Part shown: positions 46,016 through 48,447 of the stretch, in pieces
How positions within the stretch are numbered: the first letter of the stretch is position 1
How the letters are laid out: every line of letters begins with the position of its first letter
Origin: Bactericera cockerelli
Lineage: Eukaryota; Arthropoda; Insecta; Hemiptera; Triozidae
Direction of reading: 5' to 3'
DNA: 64,000 nt
Assembly (NCBI GenBank): GCA_024516035.1
Contig: CM044958.1
Coordinates: 46,945,205-47,009,204, forward strand
Program-made: the position numbers and the translations under genes
Notes under the pieces: model-generated
What the model saw: only the letters and a program-made list of their open reading frames with translations
Database searches by the model: none
What the model was told of the DNA's origin: nothing

Positions 46016-48430
46016 ATGTCAACTTCTCTTAGGTGAGAGAGAGAGAGATATATGTCAACTTCTAAGGTGAGAGAGAGAAGAGATATATGTCAACTTCTCT
46101 AAGGTGAGAGAGAGAGAGAGATATATGTCAACTTCTCTAAGGTGAGAGAGAGAGAGAGATATATGTCAACTTCTCTAAGGTGAGAGAGAAAGATGTATGT
46201 CAACTTCTCTTTGGGAAGAGAAACAAATGTTTTATGTATTATAATCAATAAAACAAAGATGCTGTCAGCATTTTTACTTATTGCCTAAGTACACAGCATA
46301 CCAATCAGTAAAATACATTTCTTTTTTGTTTTTTTTTTTTTTTTTTTGACAACATTCACTTCTACACGGTGAGACAAAGATATATCAGCTTCTGAAAACA
46401 TCAAATTTTGTTTAATTAATTTCAATTTCTATGTATATATTGAATATTAATATATTATATTCTATTCAAGCTAAAAAGTTATCATATTTGTGTTAATTAC
46501 TTTCGTGATATCACAACTACTCAAACTCGCTTTACTAAATCTACGCTGAATGCGGACTTGAACCACCGACATCCAGGTTACAAGTCCAAAATCGATCCAG
46601 CTACTGAGGTCTGTTTAAAACCCTGTGTGCAAACAGCCGGAATTTTTTAGCTCTGTACTTGGATGTTCGGGGTCCACTCATACCTCGTGATTAAAAATGA
46701 GTAGTTACTTGTTCTAGTAACGACCAGTGGCGGCATTACCAGAGTAAAAAGAAATTAATGTAATAGAATTCGAAAAGTACAGGAGGCTCTTACTAATGCT
46801 GCGCTACCCACAAAAATTGTGAAGAGGCCTTGTGCTTCACCACAAATAAAAAATCATACCATACCATGTACTATTTATGGGTGGAAGAGATTGCCATAGG
46901 CAATAACCCCGCCCTTTAGTTAGGACATATGTACATATATAATTACTTTGTTTATTTATTTTTTTCTTGTTTATATTATTAATATTGTCAATTTTTACCA
47001 TTATTTGTCTGTATAATATGTTCTACTAATAAAGACTTTCTAAATAAAAAATAAATAAATGAGCCAACTTTTCAAAGGGTTGGGTGGAAGAGATTGCCTA
47101 AGGCAATAACCCCGCCCTTTAGTTAAGACATATATTATGTATATATTTATTTATTTTTTCTTTTTTTTATATTGTATTTTCGTTTGTAATTATTTGTATT
47201 GTATATGTCCTATTATCTAATAAAGTGTAAATAAAAAAAAAAAAAATTAAAGTTGGCTGGAGGAATTACGCCTCCGAGCTGTGGCCAAGCTACCACAACA
47301 CTTACAACAACTTATACTAATTATGTTTCCAGATGAACCTGACCACAACACTTACAACAACTTATACTAATTATTTTCCCAGATGAACCTGACAGCAAGG
47401 CAGAGCGGGGGCGACGCCCTAGTGACCACAGCTACCAGACTGCTCGCCCTGCTGTCCACTGAGGCGCCCACACTACGGGACCCCCTGGACGTGGGCTTCA
47501 TAGTGAGGGCCGTCGAGAATTTCGTCGAGTTTGTGGCCAAGGAGAAAGAGCTGGGTAAGAAATGTGCCATCCTGGTTGGGTGGAAGAGATTGCCAAAGGC
47601 AATAACCCCGCCCTTTAGTTAGGACATATGTTATGTTTATATCTATTTATTTTTTCGTTATTTTTTTCTTCTATTATATTGTATTTTAATTTGTAATTTT
47701 TTGTGTTGTATATAATGTGTACTATTAATAAAGTGTAAATAGTAAATAAATCCTGTTTTTTATCTTCTTAGCCTGATAGTCAAGTGGTTAACGCTCTAGT
47801 CTGGTAATCTAGGACATCTAGGTAGTGAAGCAATCCGTTGGTTCGAATCTGACCCAATGCATGAATTTTTCCTCGTTCATTTGAATTTGTGACCACTTAC
47901 ATAATAGTAAGACTCTGAAGGTAAGGTGGTAGAATATGATTTGAAGATTAACCTCGCCTGTTGGTTACCTTCTTCTAAAGAGTGTTATTATTCCCGTCCC
48001 GTCTGTCCCGGTAGCTCAGTGGTAAAGGCGGCACTGTGAATCCAGAGATTCCAGAGGTCGTGGGTTCGAAACCCAGCCGGGACAAAACAAATTATCCTCC
48101 TATTTGGGATTTTTACCACATAATATACGTCTTGAGCTTACTACTGAAATGGGACTTAATAGTCCTAATTGGGCAGTATAAATAAGGCTATATTATTATT
48201 ATTAATATGCCATGAAATACTCAGCTATTATTATTATTATTATTGATCTATCCTACAGGCTCAGTACTGATCGACATCACCTCCGCTGTGATGCATCTGC
48301 CCAAGCCTCTCCTCCTAGCAGCTTCAGCTATTATTATTGTTATTGCTCTATCCTACAGGCTCAGTACTGATCGACATCACCTCCGCGGTGATGCATCTGC
48401 CCAAGCCTCTCCTCCTAGCAGCTTCAGCTA
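23410..48430 (+). CDS. ADGRA3: Adhesion GPCR subfamily A (GPR124/GPR125-like), N-terminal half
   Basis: Cell-surface receptor. Exons: 23410-23639, 25087-25155, 26665-26736, 27437-27508, 29058-29129, 31297-31525, 36193-36368, 43497-43651, 45459-45667, 47383-47554 and from 48259 (duplicated at 48359). All joints are GT-AG with consistent phases, giving ~485 residues before the last exon. Order: signal peptide (1-21), LRR N-cap with Cys25/29/31/50, four LRRs mostly on 72-nt exons, LRR C-cap (CDC...C...C), Ig domain over two exons, hormone-receptor motif, GAIN start. This order with the MNLTARQSG and KELGSVLIDITSAVM blocks fits ADGRA2/3; the choice of ADGRA3 is inference. The 7TM region lies outside the window. 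The last exon is cut by ATT repeats and LINEs, so either a complete copy lies downstream or this allele is broken. Confidence 0.85.
23755..24375 (-). mobile_element. SINE-C split by a CR1-type LINE 3' fragment
   Basis: SINE-C body at 23755-23975 and head at about 24325-24375 (ggggattgaacccaggtcac) are separated by ~340 bp in which plus-strand codons read DCAKLLELVSFD and NYLFYAPLTHM, matching the end of the ORF2 encoded at 39338-42112 (DCAKLLELVSFD, NYMFYAPINRM). The insert ends with the hairpin GGGCTCGCCC and an A-run. Nested insertion in ADGRA intron 1. Confidence 0.75.
24385..24535 (-). mobile_element. SINE-A copy
   Basis: ttactatgtggtcaaaatcc, caaatgggaggccaacttg, gttgggtttttaacccacaa and ccactgagctactgggaca: reversed body and tRNA-like head, related to 48005-48190. 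Confidence 0.7.
25087..25155 (+). CDS. ADGRA3: ADGRA exon 2: LRR
   Basis: Encodes DLSDNEISKIPTNALQFPNL then QK(L), a single LRR. At 69 nt it is one codon shorter than its sister exons. Acceptor TTTCAG, donor GTAAGA. Confidence 0.88.
25520..25980 (-). pseudogene. LINE ORF2 C-terminal fragment
   Basis: Minus-strand codons include QYCITAWGGAYENIKTQLKR, LFNVPTLDDIY and, after one stop, KSLTKRHFSYVGSKILNEIP. The order W-G-G...Y...GSKxxNxIP...LKxWL is that of LINE proteins downstream of the reverse transcriptase. Broken by at least one stop. Confidence 0.6.
25997..26293 (+). mobile_element. Full-length 5S rRNA-derived SINE with 14-bp target duplication
   Basis: Insert 26011-26279 is flanked by perfect copies of GAAGTAGTGTATCA (25997-26010 and 26280-26293). 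The head GCCAGCGTCGATGGCATG, TTGAATACACCGGTTCCC, ACACCGAAGTTAAGCGAC, GAGGTTAGGACTTGGATGG and GTGACC follows the order and spacing of 5S rRNA, including the internal promoter box region. Then a body (gctggcttttcccggcccca, ctcaggctgggtgaggtcaa, ccgtcgtgatatgaccatgg) and a poly-A tail. A SINE3-type element in ADGRA intron 2, plausibly recent. Confidence 0.93.
26665..26736 (+). CDS. ADGRA3: ADGRA exon 3: LRR
   Basis: 72 nt encoding DLNKNQISVIDPGAFSNLTN then LKT(L). Acceptor TTACAG, donor GTAAGT. Confidence 0.9.
27437..27508 (+). CDS. ADGRA3: ADGRA exon 4: LRR
   Basis: 72 nt encoding ILSNNKISFLSKELFEGLSS then LEV(L). Acceptor TTTCAG, donor GTAAGT. Confidence 0.9.
28047..28930. mobile_element. TA-flanked fold-back element 5, near-complete palindrome
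   Basis: Ends CAGGGTGAGCATAAAGTCTC in inverted orientation with TA on both sides. The arms (cccccgtatctcaagaatgg, gactggggcc/ctgactgagg, cagtgagctacaacttaccg, tatggatattacgca) run almost to the middle, and the centre is itself an inverted pair (aactccttatcg / ataaggagtt). Nearly the whole 884 bp can fold back. It sits in the ADGRA intron between exons 4 and 5. Confidence 0.88.
29058..29129 (+). CDS. ADGRA3: ADGRA exon 5: LRR
   Basis: 72 nt encoding KLGQNSIVQLTEGTFVHLPA then ISK(L). Acceptor TTTCAG, donor GTAAGT. Confidence 0.9.
29313..30220 (+). mobile_element. mariner transposon relic
   Basis: Inverted ends CGAGGTGTGGCTATTAAG (left) and CGAGGTTTGGTTATTAAG (reversed right), each followed by TTCGTAGAC and flanked by TA. 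From 29505 codons read MIDTNVEQRVMFEFYVKLAC through LSKWFKRFQGGQEDVENDPR PGRPQTSK, the helix-turn-helix and linker of mariner transposases. Later pieces (VQHPSVGTPSLITRPGP) are a frameshifted catalytic region. At 908 bp against the usual ~1.3 kb it has lost internal sequence and is inactive. Confidence 0.9.
30355..30618. repeat. Direct and inverted AT-rich repeat pair
   Basis: actgggccaaagtgat...ttattaagagga...acaaacaagtaattatt...atataatacaacatt occurs twice (from about 30357 and 30508), and an inverted part (aatgttgtattatatt) lies between them. Probably a decayed mobile element. Confidence 0.55.
30619..30975. repeat. ~172-bp tandem duplication in ADGRA intron 5
   Basis: Two near-identical units (aagaaaagat...aacaacaatctcttccaccc, gttagttgatggcatggata, tgctgatgagagcaaataag, gtacatctagtacaacttct). 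The last part (ctagtacaacttcttac, ttctgttgatactgatac) recurs at about 31232-31265, ~30 bp before the next acceptor. Confidence 0.8.
31297..31525 (+). CDS. ADGRA3: ADGRA exon 6: LRR C-cap
   Basis: 229-nt GC-rich exon encoding (L)DLSSNPLLCDCSLLWLHDW then FPAPKCQEPPLLRGQLLSRL and ARLTCDWLVPDNVHVLELQP, ending SQNQ. The CDC...C...C pattern is the LRR C-terminal cap. The donor CAG|GTGGGG is the first of seven equal copies. Confidence 0.92.
31526..31850 (+). repeat. 49-bp tandem repeat: six extra copies of the exon 6 donor
   Basis: GT donors at 31526, 31575, 31624, 31673, 31722, 31771 and 31820, all exactly 49 bp apart, each preceded by exon-derived AGCCAGAACCAG. Each unit also has an acceptor-like ttttactctattgtag, so it offers an 18-nt mini-exon. 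Reading through from donor 1 meets TAG within the first unit, so only donor 1 gives the receptor frame. Confidence 0.93.
31860..32160. other. Intron sequence without recognised gene
   Basis: AT-rich, with atcgacgggggaaattccc near 31897 and gacctggttgcagggttttc near 32098. Possibly the end of an interspersed repeat; nothing firm. Confidence 0.3.
32183..32385 (-). mobile_element. SINE with 5S-SINE body but tRNA-like head
   Basis: The body (ttttaacgtc, caccctccattcgctgg, acccacattaacctcaccca, gcctggttcgggccgg) is that of the 5S-SINE, but the head (reversed: GAGTTCGATCCCCGG, then gttggagcagactgttcg) has a tRNA-type B box instead of the 5S boxes. Confidence 0.65.
32955..33080 (+). mobile_element. 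SINE-B fragment
   Basis: acgctcagtagcttgagcg, gcagcggacttgtatcttgg, acgtcggtggttcaatt and gcttaacacagatatgataa. The head overlaps a hairpin cttaacgctca...tgagcgttaag. Confidence 0.6.
33295..33360 (+). mobile_element. LINE 3' tail with AATGCC-GTT-GGCATT hairpin
   Basis: aagggtggtgcggaagagaa, tgccgttggcatt and agcaccgcccta. Same layout as the ATTGCC-ATA-GGCAAT tails but with different stem bases. Confidence 0.5.
33686..33766 (+). other. Short open stretch of unknown origin
   Basis: After ttattattttattag, codons read GVSRQHPTYKEVAKEITALL then DIYYSMGR. It looks protein-like and is preceded by an acceptor-like AG, but I do not recognise the family and find no donor or partner exon. It may be a gene fragment. 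Confidence 0.25.
33770..34075 (+). mobile_element. SINE-C copy
   Basis: taatcgtggctgagtgagta, cacagtgacctgcattcgat, ggggtccactcatatacctt, gtgagataaaaataaatag and a body ending in ctacccactgaaatagtg. Confidence 0.65.
34076..34850. other. AT-rich intron sequence, nothing recognised
   Basis: No coding sequence or clear repeat family in this part of ADGRA intron 6. Confidence 0.3.
34852..35055 (-). mobile_element. 5S-SINE copy, reversed
   Basis: ccctccactcgcaggaaact, cctcacccagcctgggttg, agagccagcatccaagtcc, cgctggacgttgcctaactt and ggtgtattcaacgagccatc. Confidence 0.75.
35060..35470 (-). pseudogene. RTE-like LINE ORF2 C-terminal fragment
   Basis: Minus-strand codons read VVLYGAETWTMRKKEEKYLE, CEMWVWRRLEGIKWSDKARN, EEVFRRVGEKREI and RSRGRRRFGML, the tail of RTE-type endonuclease/reverse-transcriptase proteins. 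Endonuclease and reverse-transcriptase cores are missing. Confidence 0.8.
35855..36185 (-). mobile_element. Two tandem SINE-E copies
   Basis: Copies at about 35855-36002 and 36020-36180, each with accacctaaccctcaga, cactgggtgggattcgaacc, cggatccc, gctacctggat and a reversed A-box-like end. The second ends ~10 bp before the ADGRA exon 7 acceptor. Confidence 0.7.
36193..36368 (+). CDS. ADGRA3: ADGRA exon 7: Ig domain, first part
   Basis: 176 nt encoding LVFEGDSLRLQCRVVSGDVL, DDTIMNWSWGGGQDPAVVFD and ESKFPRDSGMRER. First Ig cysteine in LRLQC and the core Trp in NWSW. Donor GAGAG|GTGAAT runs straight into a TAGAAT microsatellite. Confidence 0.92.
36369..36772 (+). repeat. GAATA/TAGAATTAGAA microsatellite starting at the exon 7 donor
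   Basis: The intron begins GTGAATAGAATAGAATAG and continues ~400 bp as TAGAATTAGAA units with few interruptions. The repeat includes the donor sequence itself. Confidence 0.95.
37150..38957. repeat. GACCTTGA minisatellite, copy 2 (ADGRA intron 7)
   Basis: About 1.8 kb of ~20-bp units with the core TGACCTTGA or CGACCTTGA (reverse of TCAAGGTCA/G), separated by alternating spacers such as actagaa and gatgaaa. Higher-order blocks are visible: tttaaactattatggacctt recurs near 37490, 37885 and 38475. Several dozen cores match YCAAGGYCR. It continues at 42740-42808 after a LINE insertion. Confidence 0.92.
39338..42112 (-). CDS. CR1-A ORF2: endonuclease and reverse transcriptase
   Basis: An uninterrupted frame of ~925 codons. 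APE-type endonuclease motifs: LECYCQNVGGIRTK at the start, LCESWL, GGGVLIA, LSGDYNLSLATW. The usual DxxHP site reads SHHHNAF, so endonuclease competence is uncertain. Reverse-transcriptase motifs: KTSAGPDGIPPIVLK, NYRGVCIQSSIPKILDKLIS, QHGFISKRSTVTNL, YTDVTKAFDRVDS, SGVGQGSHVGPVLFSLF and the catalytic FADDVKLYK. The C-terminal part has RCFRLLGYVNR and LLEYGCVVWSPF. The frame is open upstream to 42112 and overlaps the end of ORF1 (stop at 42067-42069) in the -1 register. The first ATG lies at LCESW, after the QNVGG motif, so the start mechanism is unclear. Confidence 0.9.
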   Translation of the reverse strand, partial: FIKKRGSNPKPKDKVTLECYCQNVGGIRTKLEILKRNFELSSYDIVMLCESWLTEDFSVSEVKFTGYDIYRSDRNVSITNLERGGGVLIAVRSSLRSSVVQVATPTRSFDHLFVSLYVAGQCFIFGCTYIPPSSPLDVYAEHCAAVEELVSRQPDAQIFLSGDYNLSLATWSYDPEFGMLVDCTPSYPAVHVCEVFNCLSLFQANTLPNDRGVFLDLLFTNVDQIVVSSPLDPLHNNSHHHNAFTFDVVTNQIECLPLDHEYYDFSNCDFSSFKSFLSDTNWDTILSLEDIDKVVSSFNDTLLRGIALFTPSKTFRPSSFPKWFSSSLKYLTREKKKAHLLYKISHLHSDYRKFSNLRARCKALSAQCYAEYIDKVNRRVQSDPKYFWRFSEESRKVSGFPQHMFFHDVSSSSSAETVDLFADSFSSVYLSSDLPVPQYSSLDALDFNFISVTSKEVHQALSSLPPKTSAGPDGIPPIVLKNLATVLVHPITCIFNLSLSSGIFPSAWKSSFLFPIFKSGNRSDIANYRGVCIQSSIPKILDKLISQKLSFACKNFIAEEQHGFISKRSTVTNLLAYQHDILGAFQSGCSVHSVYTDVTKAFDRVDSKYLVSKLKSYGLGEQFLRWLTSYLKDRTQCVKIGSFISRPIHVASGVGQGSHVGPVLFSLFFNDLLDVIRNSQVLLFADDVKLYKAIKCIDDCIHLQEDVTRFSQWLLPNGLELSLHKCQVMKFSRCKEVNEEFSFTYTIQSVPLRWVSIVKDLGILFDQKLSFASHVSNLSMRCFRLLGYVNRNSKDLSSEAFYLLYVSLIRSLLEYGCVVWSPFYAVHNASIERVQRKFFRYFSFRHHQGISDMPSLSERRELADLHFLDKLVDGGIDCAKLLELVSFDCHRRLRKNDTYYVNFCRTNYMFYAPINRMMRHANQL
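42067..42732 (-). CDS. CR1-A ORF1, C-terminal part
   Basis: Codons run from the 5' truncation (QFELIELLKEKVATLEE, coiled-coil-like) through a Ser/Ala-rich linker to a domain with SHYFITRLEPSVSAAELTRD, VVCSKISTRHSSYSSFHIT and WPEGVLVKPFLGKL, then a Lys/Asn/Pro-rich tail ending QKTK. The folded domain corresponds to the end of CR1-B ORF1 (FVSRFDPNVTSNEIKQM...WPDGCLIKPYYGRL), so it is a conserved ORF1 module, perhaps RRM-like RNA binding. The N-terminal zinc finger is missing by truncation. Confidence 0.75.
   Translation of the reverse strand, partial: ELIELLKEKVATLEESSGSTRPPSSSMARSYSNAARSSAAAPDAVAITGSRKCAISAVQTTRYSHYFITRLEPSVSAAELTRDLLTYATELKSVVCSKISTRHSSYSSFHITVPEEQKHLISGGEAWPEGVLVKPFLGKLINSYVREKYDSLHPDESSDGASKTPSNKPAKKTNNAPRETNLNNGPLPKVPAKGNNSRVQQSPLAANSSKNGVQTRNQKTK
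42740..42808. repeat. GACCTTGA minisatellite, continuation
   Basis: tctagaatgaccttgaaatg, gaatgaccttgagatgaaac and gaccttgaatg continue the 37150-38957 array on the far side of CR1-A. Confidence 0.9.
42880..43065 (-). mobile_element. SINE-A copy, reversed
   Basis: ctattaagtccttttattcc, attattatgttgtataaatc, tgggaggataacttgc, ggctgggtttcgaactcgcg and ccactgagttactgggaca. Confidence 0.75.
43066..43496. other. AT-rich end of ADGRA intron 7
   Basis: No gene. A LINE-tail-like hairpin agaacgcctaaggcattcac followed by ttcgcccc lies at about 43263-43289. A T/A-rich pyrimidine stretch leads to the TTCCAG acceptor. Confidence 0.4.
43497..43651 (+). CDS. ADGRA3: ADGRA exon 8: Ig domain, second part
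   Basis: 155 nt encoding (S)TLIIDHITKNHSGTWNCEF, ISGDINHTSTISVIVISEDT and YCPSSTTTDNR. It holds the second Ig cysteine in GTWNC and the linker to the hormone-receptor motif. Two or more N-glycosylation sequons (NHS, NHT). The donor AGAG|GTAACT is the first of seven. Confidence 0.92.
43652..44287 (+). repeat. 97/96-bp tandem repeat: six extra copies of the exon 8 donor and exon edge
   Basis: Donors at 43652, 43749, 43845, 43942, 44038, 44135 and 44231: spacing alternates 97, 96, 97, 96, 97, 96, so the array is built from a 193-bp dimer. Each unit contains ~70 bp of exon 8 (from the CACACTAGCACCAT part to the donor, lacking ~10 bp in the SEDTQ region) and ~30 bp of intron with an acceptor-like ttctaatag. 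Confidence 0.95.
44453..44675. mobile_element. 223-bp TA-flanked MITE
   Basis: Inverted ends TCGTCGGCTAGAACGTAAAA (left) and TCGTCGGCTGAAAGGTAAAA (reversed right), followed by CTGACCA, with TA on both sides. No coding capacity. Confidence 0.8.
44690..45077 (+). repeat. ~28-bp pyrimidine-rich repeat upstream of the exon 9 acceptor
   Basis: Fourteen units of aattctctctttaac plus taaacgtccttt. A divergent last unit (ctgtttaactgaacgtccg) at 45420-45440 lies directly before the acceptor of exon 9, so the array appears to have grown from that polypyrimidine region. A ~330-bp insert with a TATAG repeat and an A-run (45078-45405) separates them. Confidence 0.88.
45459..45667 (+). CDS. ADGRA3: ADGRA exon 9: hormone-receptor motif
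   Basis: 209 nt encoding (G)TYLWPKTVVGFTCELPCAV, DEDYQDEDPAHLRAARHCSP and QGEWGALNSSLCPFVEANTR, ending LLQQFSK. Cysteines and the EWG...C end fit the hormone-receptor domain of ADGRA proteins. The acidic DEDYQDED insert is notable. Donor AAG|GTGAGA. Confidence 0.92.
45668..46215 (+). repeat. GA-rich array with nine extra copies of the exon 9 donor
   Basis: TTCTCTAAG|GTGAG (or close variants) occurs at donors 45668, 45718, 45756, 45944, 45982, 46033, 46067, 46104, 46142 and 46180, joined by GA runs of varied length (the longest, with GATA interruptions, 45756-45925) and a common atatgtcaact. The GA runs continue the donor sequence GTGAGAGAGAG. Confidence 0.95.
46483..46620 (-). mobile_element. 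SINE-B copy
   Basis: tttgtgttaattactttcgt, gatatcacaactactcaaac, gcggacttgaaccaccgaca and ccaggttacaagtc. Confidence 0.7.
46625..46865 (+). mobile_element. SINE-C body copy
   Basis: ctctgtacttggatgttcgg, ggtccactcatacctcgtga, tgagtagttacttgttctag, gaccagtggcggcattacca and acccacaaaaattgtg; the head is decayed. Confidence 0.6.
46879..47245 (+). mobile_element. Two successive LINE 3' tails (hairpin family)
   Basis: Copies at 46879-47056 and 47077-47245, each gggtggaagagattgcc...aggcaataaccccgcccttt... and an AATAAA-rich end. Both on the plus strand in the intron before GAIN exon 10. Confidence 0.75.
47283..47382 (+). repeat. 50-bp duplication of the exon 10 acceptor
   Basis: ccacaacacttacaacaact...tttccagatgaacctga occurs twice, putting exon starts at 47333 and 47383, 50 bp apart. 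The first copy keeps only ~10 bp of exon (ATGAACCTGA) before the next unit begins. Confidence 0.93.
47383..47554 (+). CDS. ADGRA3: ADGRA exon 10: start of GAIN domain
   Basis: 172 nt encoding MNLTARQSGGDALVTTATRL, LALLSTEAPTLRDPLDVGFI and VRAVENFVEFVAKEKEL. It corresponds to the helical GAIN subdomain A of ADGRA receptors. Donor G|GTAAGA; a LINE tail is inserted ~20 bp downstream. Confidence 0.9.
47575..47755 (+). mobile_element. LINE 3' tail (hairpin family)
   Basis: ttgggtggaagagattgcca, aaggcaataaccccgccctt, tagttaggacatatg and AATAAAGTGTAAATAG at its end. Confidence 0.75.
47768..47970 (+). mobile_element. SINE-E copy
   Basis: agcctgatagtcaagtggtt, aacgctctagtctggtaatc, ccgttggttcgaatctgacc and body tgaccacttacataatag, gactctgaaggtaaggtggt. 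Confidence 0.7.
48005..48192 (+). mobile_element. SINE-A copy with intact tRNA-like acceptor pairing
   Basis: The head runs from GTCCCGGTAGCTCAGTGGTA to GGTTCGAAACCCAGCCGGGA; the 7-nt ends GTCCCGG and CCGGGAC pair fully, with A- and B-box-like motifs. The D and anticodon arms do not fold convincingly and a long body follows (caaattatcctcctatttgg, atgggacttaatagtcctaa), so this is a SINE and not a tRNA gene. Confidence 0.8.
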
Positions 48431-48447
48431 TTATTATTATTATTATT
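48259..48447 (+). CDS. ADGRA3: ADGRA exon 11 (GAIN), duplicated and cut by ATT repeats
   Basis: Starts after TCCTACAG with codons (G)SVLIDITSAVMHLPKPLLLA ASA, then breaks into ATT triplets with no donor. A second copy with its own acceptor starts exactly 100 bp later (48359) and differs by one synonymous base (GCT/GCG) before it also ends in ATT repeats at about 48430. In relatives the exon goes on into a Cys-containing segment, absent here. Dong-like LINEs follow directly. Confidence 0.8.

Noticed and set aside
48005..48085. tRNA gene
   Set aside because: Acceptor ends pair and A/B boxes exist, but D and anticodon arms do not fold well and a SINE body follows; similar heads occur in other copies.
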